Below are positions 54,292 to 62,732 of a stretch of 64,000 bases of DNA, piece after piece. The notes beneath the pieces are model-generated. The model saw only the letters and a list, made by a program, of their open reading frames with translations. It was not told the DNA's origin and did not search any database. Each line of letters begins with the position of its first letter. Within the stretch, counting starts at the first letter, position 1. The stretch is taken from NCBI RefSeq assembly GCF_021432085.1, contig NZ_CP090366.1, forward strand, positions 3,844,001 through 3,908,000, in the 5' to 3' direction. Source of the DNA: Stutzerimonas kunmingensis (GTDB lineage: Bacteria > Pseudomonadota > Gammaproteobacteria > Pseudomonadales > Pseudomonadaceae). The position numbers were made by a program, and so were the translations under genes.

Positions 54292-54321
54292 AGGGTGAAA
54301 AACCGCGAAGCGTTTTCCACC
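54292..54321. repeat. Degenerate REP between methyltransferase gene and thpR
   Basis: AGGGTGAAAAACC, GCGAAGC, then GTTTTCCACC: the same plan as the GTAGGGTGGATAAC REP family but missing its first bases. Confidence 0.5.
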
Positions 54322-54626
54322 AATCTGTGCCGCTGCGACCGGGGACCCGCCATGATCGACAACACCCTGCGCCTGTTCTTCGCCCTGCCCTGCCCGCCCG
54401 AGCAGGCGGCAGCCGTCTGCGCTTGGCGTGAAGACCAGGCCCTCGACGGCAGAGCCGTATCGCGGGACAACCTGCACCTGACCCTGGCCTTTCTTGGCGC
54501 ACAACCGAGAGAACACCTCGACGCCCTGCTGCAGATGGCTGCAACCGTGCACGCCGAAGCTTTCAGCCTGACCCTCGACCGCCTGACCACCATCGGCAAA
54601 GGTTTCATCTGCCTGCAGCCCGCTAG

Positions 54627-56281
54627 CCCGCATTTCTCACAGCCCTGCGCATTGGGCCGTTTTGACGGACGCAGGTCGTCGCAGGTGGCGCAGGCTGCCG
54701 ACAGCGCTGATTTCGGGCAAGCGCCTGCGAGCGCGCTTGAACAAGGCGCTTGCGGCAGGGTGGACGGGGTGTGATGTGGAGGGGGACGGTGGGTGTGCGG
54801 CTGTCAGCGCGCCGCGGCGCTCAAGACATCGAAGGCGTGATCGAACACCTCCTGCTGCGGGAAGGCCGAACTCATGGCCACTTTGACCCGGCGCACGCTC
54901 ACGGTGATGACCGCGCCGATCTTGAGCAGCTTCAGGCGGATGCTACCGGCCGTGGCCTGGGCCAGTTCGGTCCCCGACAGCGCCAGCCTGCGCAGGCTTT
55001 CGAGCAGCACGTAGGCGAACGAGGACAGCCACAGCCGCAGCTGGTTGCTGCGCAGCGTCGCGGTGGAGGTGCGGTCGGCGAACAGGTCGAGCTGACACTC
55101 CTTGATGCGGTTCTCCATCTCGCCGCGCGCGCAGTAGAGATCCTCATACAGCGCCTTGTCCGGCCAGTCCCCGACCGCAAGCGTGGTCACCACGAAGCGT
55201 GGGTTGGTCTTGCCCGGCAAGGCCTCGGCCTTGGCCACCACCCGGCGCTCGGCGCTCCAGCTTTTCCTCGTGCGGTAGTGCAGTTCCTGGAACACCCGTG
55301 CCGGGACTCCCGTCGCTTCGCACTGCGCCTGGGCCTGCCGCAGGCTCGGGCCGATGGCCCGGGTCAGGCGCGCGTTGCGCGCCAGTCCGAAGACATAATC
55401 GACCGACTGTGCTTCGCACCAAGTCATCAGGTCATCCCGGCAGAACCCCGAGTCGGCGCGCAGCACGATGCGCGTGTCTGGCCAGCGGGCGCGAATCTGC
55501 TTGACGATGCGTTGCACCTCTTCCAGCGCCCCGGCGGCGCCATCGACGTTGGCCGGGCGCAACTTGGCGCACAGCAGGTGACGGCCGCAGAAGATGTACA
55601 GCGGCAGGTAACAGTAACCCCCGTAGTAGCCGTGAAAGAACCGGCCCTCCTGCTGCCCATGCAGCGGATCGTCGGTGGCATCCAGATCCAGGATGATCTC
55701 CTCTGGCGGCCTGCGGTGGGCGTCCAGAAACAGATCGACGAACAGATCCTCGATCATGCCGGCCTGCGGCCGGATCTTGTGATAGCGCGAACTGCCCTGC
55801 GCCTGGAAGCGCTCCAGCCGGTTGAGCGTGCTCTTGCCGGCCAAGGGCGCACAGCGCGCACGTCCGGACTGCAGCTTGCCGATCACCGCGCCCAGCAGCG
55901 GGTCGTGGCGCAGTTGCTCGTGATCGTTGAGATCCTCGTAGCCCAGCGCGATGCCCATCACCCGCTGCGCCACCAGCGTGCGCAGCGGAAACTCCACCGC
56001 CTCGGGCATCCGATCGTCCTGGAAACAGCCGGCCAGGCGATCGAACAACCCCACCGCTTCATCGGTTTGTTTGAGCAGCAACGCGCCGCCATCCGAACTC
56101 ACCCGACCGCCATCAAATCCGGCTACCACCGCGCGCCGCCCCACCCCTGAAAACGTGTACTGCTTCGGATTACACTGTGTCTGCATCGGGCCGCTCTCCG
56201 TTGTCGCGCTAAATCGTTCTTTGCACAACAATTTTCGCGCATCCGACGGCCCGGTGCATCTCTTCCTGTGAGAAATGCGGG
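54627..56281 (-). mobile_element. IS1380-family insertion sequence, 1655 bp
   Basis: The ends are perfect 16-bp inverted repeats, CCCGCATTTCTCACAG at the left and its reverse complement at the right. They are flanked by direct 4-bp repeats CTAG (54623-54626 and 56282-56285). One intact transposase gene fills the element. The size, target duplication length and transposase type agree with IS1380. The perfect ends and intact host halves suggest a recent insertion. Confidence 0.95.
54804..56186 (-). CDS. IS1380-family transposase
   Basis: A 460-residue DDE transposase. Acidic motifs are ILDLDATDDP (near 150), VLRADSGFCRDD (near 240) and YCARGEMENRIKE (the YREK-like box near 355). The start MQTQCNPK at 56186 lies 96 bp inside the right end. 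The upstream frame runs through the terminal repeat and is not used. The gene appears intact, so the element may still move. Confidence 0.95.
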   Translation of the reverse strand: MQTQCNPKQYTFSGVGRRAVVAGFDGGRVSSDGGALLLKQTDEAVGLFDRLAGCFQDDRMPEAVEFPLRTLVAQRVMGIALGYEDLNDHEQLRHDPLLGAVIGKLQSGRARCAPLAGKSTLNRLERFQAQGSSRYHKIRPQAGMIEDLFVDLFLDAHRRPPEEIILDLDATDDPLHGQQEGRFFHGYYGGYCYLPLYIFCGRHLLCAKLRPANVDGAAGALEEVQRIVKQIRARWPDTRIVLRADSGFCRDDLMTWCEAQSVDYVFGLARNARLTRAIGPSLRQAQAQCEATGVPARVFQELHYRTRKSWSAERRVVAKAEALPGKTNPRFVVTTLAVGDWPDKALYEDLYCARGEMENRIKECQLDLFADRTSTATLRSNQLRLWLSSFAYVLLESLRRLALSGTELAQATAGSIRLKLLKIGAVITVSVRRVKVAMSSAFPQQEVFDHAFDVLSAAAR

Positions 56282-56560
56282 CTAGCACACCACTCGCGCT
56301 GCTGCAGCTGGTCGAAGCACTGAGCGAACGGCTGGCAGCGCTTGGCGTCGTGCTCGACTGCCGGCCATTCCTGCCGCACCTGACGCTGAGCCGCCAGGCC
56401 CGGAGCCGAGCGCAGCAACCGGCGCCAGACTTCACCTGGCACGTCGATCGCTTCGTGCTCTACCGTTCAGTCAATACGGCGGACGGCGTGCGCTACGACG
56501 AGCTGGGCAGCTGGCCACTTCTGCCATAACAACCCTTCAAGGCCGCCATGGCGCAGTCTC

Positions 56561-56800
56561 TCAACGCGGCACTTCGATCAGAAAACGGAACAGCGCACCG
56601 TGCTGTTCCACCGCCAGGCAGTTGTAACCGTTGGCCTTGGCATCTTCAGGGATGCCATGTACCGACTGCGAGCAGTCGGTCACCACTTCGAGCAACTGCC
56701 CCGGCTGCATGGTTTCCAGGGTTTCCAGCGTAGCGATGGCGTTGTACGGGCAATGCTCGCCACGCAGATCAAGCGAGAGATTCGGTTTGGCCTGGCTCAC
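56561..56800 (-). CDS. TusA/YedF-family sulfurtransferase-like protein
   Basis: A 79-residue protein of the SirA/TusA family. The active Cys lies in LDLRGEHCPYNAI, where the usual CPxP reads CPYN. The GTG at 56800 with AAGGAG upstream is preferred to the longer frame. It overlaps the end of the YeeE/YedE gene by 32 bp, so the two are tightly coupled. Paired with YeeE it matches the TsuB partner of thiosulfate uptake. Confidence 0.85.
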   Translation of the reverse strand: MSQAKPNLSLDLRGEHCPYNAIATLETLETMQPGQLLEVVTDCSQSVHGIPEDAKANGYNCLAVEQHGALFRFLIEVPR

Positions 56801-57995
56801 GGGCAGGGCTCCTTTTCGATTGGAAACGACGTGCATTGAGGTGCACCAGCAACATGGCGACGGCCAGGCCGGCGAAGGTCAGCAGCAAGCCACTGGCCGG
56901 GCCAAAGCTCTCCAGCAGATTGATCTTCGGATAGGGCAGTGCCAGCGAGGTGCCGAGTTCGTCCCAGTAGACCGCCACCAGAGTACCGCCGATAACGTTG
57001 CCGACGCCGACCACCCAGAAATGCACCTGCCCTTCCATGGCGCGATACATCCAGCCGGTTTCGCAGCCGCCGGCAACGACGATACCGATGCCGAACAGCA
57101 CCCCACCGATGATTGCGTTCGGCCCCATCCAGAAAATCTTCGGGCTTGCCCCTAGCGCGATGGCACCGAAAGTACCGACGCAAGCCACAGCCATGCCCAG
57201 CAGGATGCCGTAGGCAGCGCGGGTTCGGCCGGTGGTCCAGAGATCGCGCGCGGCACTGGTAAAGCAGATCTGTGCGCGCTCGATCAGCCCGCCGAACAGG
57301 AGTCCGAACAGCACCGCCATGCCGAGCACCAGCGAGACATCGAAACGCCAGGCAGCGAAGGCGACCGCAAGCACCGCGACCGCCGTGCCGATCCGGGCCT
57401 GCACCGTGGCCCGCCGCCGCGTGCCTTCCGCGTCGCCGAACAGCGAGCTGGCCTGGCTGCCGACCTTCAGCGGCGTGCGCAACCAGGGCAACAAGCAGAT
57501 CTTCACGCCGATCCAGGCACCACCCACGGTAGCCAACATGAAAGCCCAGGCGTGCAGCGAGAACATCGGAATGCCGGTGAAGAAAGCCGCCAGGTTGCAA
57601 CCCATTGCCAGGCGCGCGCCAAATCCGGCGACTACCCCACCGATCAGCCCCTGCAACAAGCGGCGCTTGCTGGTCGGCCAGCGCAGGCTGACGTTGTTTG
57701 CCCACAACGCCGCACACAGTGCGCCAAGCAACATGCCGATGATCATCACGCCATCCACGCGATCGAGCGGCGTGCCGGACAAGCCAATCAGCTTGAAGTA
57801 AATCCACTCCTGGGGCGCATAGCCGAACCAGGAAATGATGTGTCCACCCCAGCGAGTGAATTCACCGGTGACGGCCCAGAAGGTGCCGGTGATGGCGAAG
57901 TAGTAAGCGGAGGCGACGCCCAGCCCGACAAGCGCGGGCAGAGGCGACCAGAAGCGCACGAGATAGCGCTCCCGGAAGTCGGAGAGAACAGACAT
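56769..57995 (-). CDS. YeeE/YedE family thiosulfate or sulfur-compound transporter
   Basis: A 408-residue inner-membrane protein with about 10-12 hydrophobic segments. Conserved Cys motifs for sulfur relay are visible: AMGCNLAAF, AQICFTSAARD and AGGCETGWMYR. Related TsuA moves thiosulfate through such cysteines. The start at 57995 follows GGAGCTTCAC. With the TusA-like gene it forms a two-gene unit, divergent from the thioredoxin gene. Confidence 0.88.
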   Translation of the reverse strand: MSVLSDFRERYLVRFWSPLPALVGLGVASAYYFAITGTFWAVTGEFTRWGGHIISWFGYAPQEWIYFKLIGLSGTPLDRVDGVMIIGMLLGALCAALWANNVSLRWPTSKRRLLQGLIGGVVAGFGARLAMGCNLAAFFTGIPMFSLHAWAFMLATVGGAWIGVKICLLPWLRTPLKVGSQASSLFGDAEGTRRRATVQARIGTAVAVLAVAFAAWRFDVSLVLGMAVLFGLLFGGLIERAQICFTSAARDLWTTGRTRAAYGILLGMAVACVGTFGAIALGASPKIFWMGPNAIIGGVLFGIGIVVAGGCETGWMYRAMEGQVHFWVVGVGNVIGGTLVAVYWDELGTSLALPYPKINLLESFGPASGLLLTFAGLAVAMLLVHLNARRFQSKRSPAREPGQTESLA

Positions 57996-58202
57996 GTGAA
58001 GCTCCATATGACGCGCGACTGCAAACGCCGCACCGGTCTAGGAAAAGGGTTGCGCCGCGATGCGCCGGCAAGAAGCCTGCGCCACCTGGCGGGCGCAACC
58101 ATAGACCAACGGCAACCACCATGCGAGACCCTTGCTTCCCGCGGCGGGCGTCCCCACATACCATGCACGCCTTTCCTGTCATTCGTGCCCACGAGAATCC
58201 CG

Positions 58203-59072
58203 ATGAGCCAGACGCCCTATATCTTCGATGTCACCACCGCCAGCTTCGAACAGCTGGTGCTCGAGAACTCGTTTCACAAGCCGGTACTGGTCGACTTCTG
58301 GGCCGAATGGTGCGCGCCGTGCAAGGCCCTGATGCCGCTGCTGGCGAAGATCGCCGAGGAGTATCAGGGTGAGCTGCTGCTGGCCAAGGTCAACTGCGAC
58401 ATCGAACAGGAGGTCGTCGCCCGTTTCGGCATCCGCAGCCTGCCGACCGTGGTGTTGTTCAAGGATGGTCAGCCGGTGGACGGTTTCGCCGGTGCGCAGC
58501 CCGAATCGGCGATTCGCGCCATGCTCGAGCCCCACGTGCAGGCTCCGGCGACGCCGCAGGGCAACCTGCTGGAAAGCGCGCAGGCCGCCTTCGCCGAAGG
58601 CCGTTTCGCCGAGGCCGAGGCGCAGCTGCAGCAGCTGCTGAGTGAAGACAACGAGAACGCTGCCGGGCTGATTCTTTATGCCCGCTGCCTGGCCGAGCGC
58701 GGAGAACTGGGCGAAGCGGAAACGGTGCTCAACGCGGTAAAAGGCGATGAGCACAAGCAGGCTCTGGCCGGCGCCCGTGCTCAGCTGACGTTTCTGCGCC
58801 AGGCCAACGACCTGCCGGAAGTCGCCACCTTGAAGAGTCGCCTGGCGCAGAATGGCGAGGACGATGAAGCGGCGTATCAGCTGGCCATCCAGCAACTGGC
58901 TCGCCAGCAATACGAGGCGGCGCTCGACGGCCTGCTCAAGCTGTTCGTGCGCAACCGCGGGTACGCCGATGGGCAGCCGCACAAGACGCTGCTACAGGTT
59001 TTCGATCTGCTGGGTAATGACCACCCGCTGGTGACGCTGTACCGCCGCAAGCTTTACCAGGCGATCTACTGA
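58203..59072 (+). CDS. cnoX: Thioredoxin-TPR chaperone-redoxin (CnoX/YbbN type)
   Basis: A 289-residue cytoplasmic protein. An N-terminal thioredoxin domain (to about residue 110) keeps the active site WCAPC and cis-Pro in RSLPTVVLF. A C-terminal TPR-like part follows (AAFAEGRFAEAEAQLQQLL, then YEAALDGLLKLFVRNRGY). E. coli CnoX has lost the CxxC pair, whereas this protein keeps it and so may be redox-active as well as a holdase. Confidence 0.92.
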   Translation: MSQTPYIFDVTTASFEQLVLENSFHKPVLVDFWAEWCAPCKALMPLLAKIAEEYQGELLLAKVNCDIEQEVVARFGIRSLPTVVLFKDGQPVDGFAGAQPESAIRAMLEPHVQAPATPQGNLLESAQAAFAEGRFAEAEAQLQQLLSEDNENAAGLILYARCLAERGELGEAETVLNAVKGDEHKQALAGARAQLTFLRQANDLPEVATLKSRLAQNGEDDEAAYQLAIQQLARQQYEAALDGLLKLFVRNRGYADGQPHKTLLQVFDLLGNDHPLVTLYRRKLYQAIY

Positions 59073-59098
59073 TCGCGGGCAAACCTCCGGCGTGCCCA

Positions 59099-59449
59099 TC
59101 AGGAAGGCGCGCCGACCCAGTGATAGCAAGCCGAGTCGGCGCCGTGCTCGACCTTCACCTCGTCACAGTGACGCAAGCGCACCAGCAGCCGCTTGGCCAG
59201 CAGCGCATTGCCGGCGAGCGCTTCCAGTTCGGCGAGCAATTCCGGGCCGTCCAGTTTGCCGGCGCAGCGCAGTCGCTCCCGCGCACTGTGCCACAGGGCA
59301 TCGCCAGGTGCCGTCGCAGGCGCCGGGACGCCACCCGCCGCAGCCTCATCGGTGCCGACGCTACGGGTCAGGTTCATCCAGTCCTGGGCGTCCAGCTCGA
59401 TTTCCAGATCGACCGGCCAATCTCCTATGCGTCCGCGGATTCGAATCAT
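59099..59449 (-). CDS. Hypothetical protein of unknown function
   Basis: A 116-residue soluble acidic protein. An N-terminal beta stretch (MIRIRGRIGDWPVDLEIELD) is followed by a low-complexity Ala/Pro linker and a helical end with two Cys. No domain is recognised. It is convergent with the thioredoxin gene and divergent from the zinc operon. Confidence 0.65.
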   Translation of the reverse strand: MIRIRGRIGDWPVDLEIELDAQDWMNLTRSVGTDEAAAGGVPAPATAPGDALWHSARERLRCAGKLDGPELLAELEALAGNALLAKRLLVRLRHCDEVKVEHGADSACYHWVGAPS

Positions 59450-59518
59450 GCTGTCCCTCCAGAGCTATGCGTTCATCCTCACATGAAGGCAGCGGACTGG
59501 CCAGCCGCACGGCAAAGT

Positions 59519-59533
59519 TGTTATAACGTAACG
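59519..59533 (+). promoter_or_regulatory. Candidate Zur box upstream of the DUF2796 gene
   Basis: TGTTATAACGTAACG resembles the Zur core TGTTATA-N-TATAACA; the left half is perfect and the right half has three mismatches. It sits 24 bp before the ATG of a His-rich zinc-type protein, where a repressor would act. Confidence 0.5.
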
Positions 59534-59556
59534 AACCCCTTTCGATGGAGCCGACC

Positions 59557-60174
59557 ATGCGCCACCTACTCTTTGCCGTGCCTATGCTTCTGCTGCCACT
59601 GAGCTACAGCCAAGCACATGAAGACGATCATCACCATGAACACGAAGGCGCCACCAGCCTGGGTGCGCATGAGCATGGCGCGGCGCGCCTGAATGCGGCA
59701 CTGGATGGCAATCAGCTGGACCTGGAGCTGATCAGCCCGGCGATGAACCTGCTCGGTTTCGAGCGCGCTGCTGCCAGCGCAGCAGATGAGGCGAAGATCG
59801 CCAGCGTCCGCTCGCAACTGGAACGACCTCTGGCCCTGTTCGGCCTCCCGGCGGCGGCAGGTTGCAGCGTCAGTGAGCAGCAGTTTGCCGGCGAACTGCT
59901 CGGCTCGGCCCATGCGGGCTATCAGCGCGGCGATGATCACGAACACAAGCAGGAGGATAAGCACGACCACGACGACCACGAAGCCGGTGGCCACAGCGAC
60001 ATCGAAGCGCACTACCAACTCGACTGCAGCAACCCAGAGGCGCTGCGCGCACTGGATCTCACACGGCTGTTCGAAAGCTTTCCCGGCACGGAAAAGATTC
60101 AGGTACAACTGATCGGCCCGAGCGGCCAGCAGGGCACGGAACTGACGCCGGCCCGCGCGCAGTTGCCCTTCTGA
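59557..60174 (+). CDS. DUF2796 (ZrgA-type) periplasmic zinc-binding protein
   Basis: A 205-residue exported protein with a signal peptide to SQA. His-rich clusters HEDDHHHEHEG, GAHEHG and a second long His/Asp/Lys stretch near residues 125-145 should bind zinc. DUF2796 proteins such as ZrgA serve zinc uptake. It heads an apparent four-gene operon with an ABC ATPase, a permease and a DUF3299 protein, an order also seen in P. aeruginosa PA4063-PA4066, which is zinc-repressed. Confidence 0.9.
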   Translation: MRHLLFAVPMLLLPLSYSQAHEDDHHHEHEGATSLGAHEHGAARLNAALDGNQLDLELISPAMNLLGFERAAASAADEAKIASVRSQLERPLALFGLPAAAGCSVSEQQFAGELLGSAHAGYQRGDDHEHKQEDKHDHDDHEAGGHSDIEAHYQLDCSNPEALRALDLTRLFESFPGTEKIQVQLIGPSGQQGTELTPARAQLPF

Positions 60175-60191
60175 ACCAGCACTGGACCCCG

Positions 60192-60899
60192 ATGAACGCT
60201 CCACTCCTCGCAATCGACAACCTCGGCTTCGCCTGGCCCCGCCAGGCCGAGCTGCTGGACATTCCCACGTTTCGCCTCGAACGCGGCGAAAGCCTGTTTC
60301 TCAAGGGCCCGTCGGGCAGCGGCAAGACCACCCTGCTCGGCCTGATCGGCGGTGTGCAGAAGGCCGGCCGCGGCAGTATCCGCCTGCTCGACCGCGACCT
60401 CGGCAGTCTGTCGGCCGGTGCCCGTGACCGTTTCCGCGTCGATCACACCGGCTACATCTTCCAGCAGTTCAACCTGCTGCCTTTTCTTTCGGTACGCGAG
60501 AACGTCGGCCTGCCCTGCCATTTTTCGCCGCTGCGTGCCGAACGTGCGCGCAAGCGCCACGGCAGTACGGATGCCGCGGCGGCGAACCTGCTGGAGCATC
60601 TGGGACTGCCCCCGGAGCTCTTCGAGCGTCGTGCCGATGCGCTCTCCATCGGCCAGCAGCAACGCGTCGCTGCTGCCCGCGCACTGATCGGCCAGCCGGA
60701 GCTGGTCATCGCCGACGAGCCGACCTCGGCGCTGGATGCGGATAGCCGCGAAGTCTTTCTGCAGCTGCTGTTCTCCGAGTGCCGCGCAGCCGGCGCGAGC
60801 CTGCTGTTCGTCAGCCATGACCAGAGCCTGGCGCCACTGTTCGACCGCAGCTTGTCGCTGGCCGAGCTCAATCGCGCGACGCGCGCAGTGGAGTGCTGA
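60192..60899 (+). CDS. ABC transporter ATP-binding protein (LolD/MacB-like)
   Basis: A 235-residue ATPase. Walker A is GPSGSGKTT, the Q-loop FQQFNLLPFL, the signature LSIGQQQRVA, Walker B LVIADEPTSALD and the switch His in FVSHD. It is 17 bp after the DUF2796 gene and pairs with the FtsX-type permease 3 bp downstream. The complex is probably a mechanotransmission-type transporter rather than an importer, so its link to zinc is by context. Confidence 0.93.
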   Translation: MNAPLLAIDNLGFAWPRQAELLDIPTFRLERGESLFLKGPSGSGKTTLLGLIGGVQKAGRGSIRLLDRDLGSLSAGARDRFRVDHTGYIFQQFNLLPFLSVRENVGLPCHFSPLRAERARKRHGSTDAAAANLLEHLGLPPELFERRADALSIGQQQRVAAARALIGQPELVIADEPTSALDADSREVFLQLLFSECRAAGASLLFVSHDQSLAPLFDRSLSLAELNRATRAVEC

Positions 60900-60902
60900 G
60901 CG

Positions 60903-62168
60903 ATGTATCTCCTGCGCCTGGCCCTGGCGAGCCTGAACAATCGGCGCTTCACCGCCCTGCTGACCGTGTTCGCCATCGCCCTCTCGGTGTGCCTGCTGCT
61001 CGCCGTCGAACGGGTGCGCAACGAAACCCGCGCCAGCTTCGCCAGCACCATCAGCGGCACCGATTTGGTGGTCGGTGCGCGCTCCGGCTCGGTCAATCTG
61101 TTGCTGTACTCGGTGTTCCGCATCGGCAATGCGACCAACAACATCCGTTGGGACAGCTACCAGCGCTTCGCCGAACACCCGCGGGTCGCTTGGGCGATTC
61201 CGATTTCCCTGGGCGACTCCCATCGTGGCTATCGCGTAATGGGCACCAACACGGCCTATTTCGAGCATTACCGCTACGGTCGCAAACAGCCGCTGCAACT
61301 GGCCGAAGGCCGCGCCTTCGAAAGCGATCCTTTCGAGGTCGTGCTTGGCGCGGAAGTGGCCAGTGCCCTGGGCTACAAAGTCGACGACAGCATCGTCCTC
61401 GCCCATGGCGTAGCGCGTGTCAGCCTTGTACAGCACGATGACAAACCGTTCCGCGTGGTCGGCGTGCTGCAGCGCACCGGCACGCCGGTCGACCGTACCC
61501 TGCACATCAGCCTGGCCGGCATGGAAGCGCTGCATGTCGACTGGCAGAACGGCATGCCGGCCCGCGGTGCCGGGCGTATCGACGCCGAGCAAGCGCGGGC
61601 ACTCGATCTACAGCCGCAGCAGATCACTGCGGTCCTGCTCGGTTTGAACAGCAAGGTCGCCACCTTCACCCTGCAACGGGAAATCAACCAGTACCGCAGC
61701 GAGCCGCTGCTGGCGATCCTGCCCGGCGTCGCCCTGCAGGAGCTCTGGAGCCTGATGGGCACGGCCGAGAAAGCGCTGTTCGTGGTCTCGCTGTTCGTCG
61801 TCCTGACCGGCCTGATCGGCATGCTCACGGCGATCCTCACGAGCCTCAACGAGCGACGCCGGGAGATGGCGATCCTGCGCTCGGTGGGTGCTCGCCCCTG
61901 GCATATCGCCGCGCTGTTGATCATCGAGGCGTTCGGCCTGGCCCTCGCGGGCACGCTGCTGGGGCTGGCCCTGCTGTATATCGGCATCGCAATCGCGCAG
62001 TCGCCGCTGCAGAGCCTCTACGGCCTTTATCTGCCGCTGGCCTGGCCGAGCGCCTATGAGTGGGGACTGCTCGGCGCTATCCTGCTGGCGGCACTGCTGA
62101 TGGGCAGCGTGCCGGCCTGGCGGGCCTATCGCCAATCGCTGGCCGATGGCCTGTCGATTCGACTGTGA
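60903..62168 (+). CDS. FtsX/MacB-type ABC transporter permease
   Basis: A 421-residue inner-membrane protein with TM1 at about 18-38, a large periplasmic domain, and three C-terminal spans (about 290-315, 335-370, 385-405). EKALFVVSLFVVLTGLIGM and RRREMAILRSVGARPWHI are the FtsX-domain motifs. It is the partner of the ATPase just upstream. Confidence 0.92.
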   Translation: MYLLRLALASLNNRRFTALLTVFAIALSVCLLLAVERVRNETRASFASTISGTDLVVGARSGSVNLLLYSVFRIGNATNNIRWDSYQRFAEHPRVAWAIPISLGDSHRGYRVMGTNTAYFEHYRYGRKQPLQLAEGRAFESDPFEVVLGAEVASALGYKVDDSIVLAHGVARVSLVQHDDKPFRVVGVLQRTGTPVDRTLHISLAGMEALHVDWQNGMPARGAGRIDAEQARALDLQPQQITAVLLGLNSKVATFTLQREINQYRSEPLLAILPGVALQELWSLMGTAEKALFVVSLFVVLTGLIGMLTAILTSLNERRREMAILRSVGARPWHIAALLIIEAFGLALAGTLLGLALLYIGIAIAQSPLQSLYGLYLPLAWPSAYEWGLLGAILLAALLMGSVPAWRAYRQSLADGLSIRL

Positions 62169-62176
62169 GGAACCCG

Positions 62177-62689
62177 ATGTCGCGCCTGCTGCTTGCTCTG
62201 CTACTGGCCTGTGCGGTCTCTGCGCATGCCGATGACGTCCGCGATCTACAGTGGTCGGAGCTGATTCCCGAGGGCGCGCCGCCGCCACCGCCGCCAATGG
62301 CCATGCATGACATGTCGCAGCTGGCCGATGCGCTGGCTGCCGAAACCGGGCCGGCTGCCGCACAACAGTCGCCGGCCGCGCCAGTGGTCGAAGCGCTCGA
62401 TGGGCAGATGGTGAAGTTGCCGGGGTATATCGTGCCGCTGGACATGACCGAGGAAGGGCGCGTCATCGAATTCCTGCTGGTGCCCTACTTCGGCGCCTGC
62501 ATTCACGTGCCCCCGCCGCCATCCAACCAGATCGTGCATGCCACCAGCGAGCTGGGCGTGCGGGTGGAAGCGCTATATGAACCGTTCTGGATCGAGGGGC
62601 CGCTGAGGGTGGAGCACGCCAGCAGCGAGCTGGCGGAGGCCGGTTATCGCATGCAGGCACAGAAGATCTATCCCTACGAATTGCAGTAA
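62177..62689 (+). CDS. DUF3299 domain protein
   Basis: A 170-residue exported protein with a signal peptide to SAHA, a Pro-rich stretch (GAPPPPPPMAMHDM) and a DUF3299 domain (LPGYIVPLDM, then LVPYFGACIHVPPPPSNQ). The conserved Cys/His may bind metal. It is the last gene of the putative zinc operon, 8 bp after the permease. Confidence 0.87.
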   Translation: MSRLLLALLLACAVSAHADDVRDLQWSELIPEGAPPPPPPMAMHDMSQLADALAAETGPAAAQQSPAAPVVEALDGQMVKLPGYIVPLDMTEEGRVIEFLLVPYFGACIHVPPPPSNQIVHATSELGVRVEALYEPFWIEGPLRVEHASSELAEAGYRMQAQKIYPYELQ

Positions 62690-62732
62690 TCGCCATCCGG
62701 CAACGCGGTGGCGATTACGCTTCTGCCAGCGG

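Larger units (their letters stand above)
54352..56529 (+). pseudogene. thpR: thpR (RNA 2',3'-cyclic phosphodiesterase) split by an insertion sequence
   Basis: The 5' part (54352-54626) encodes the N-terminal half with the first catalytic motif HLTLAFLG. The 3' part (56286-56529) encodes the second half with HLTLSR and ends at a normal TAA. Removing the element at 54627-56281 and one copy of the 4-bp duplication joins CAGCCCGCTAGC to ACACCACTCGCG in frame and gives a protein of about 173 residues, normal for 2H phosphoesterases. The break falls between the two HxT motifs, so the product should be inactive. Confidence 0.93.

Noticed and set aside
54295..54774. A 159-residue intact gene in front of the insertion sequence
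   Set aside because: The last third is read from the insertion sequence end; the true gene is thpR, interrupted at 54626.
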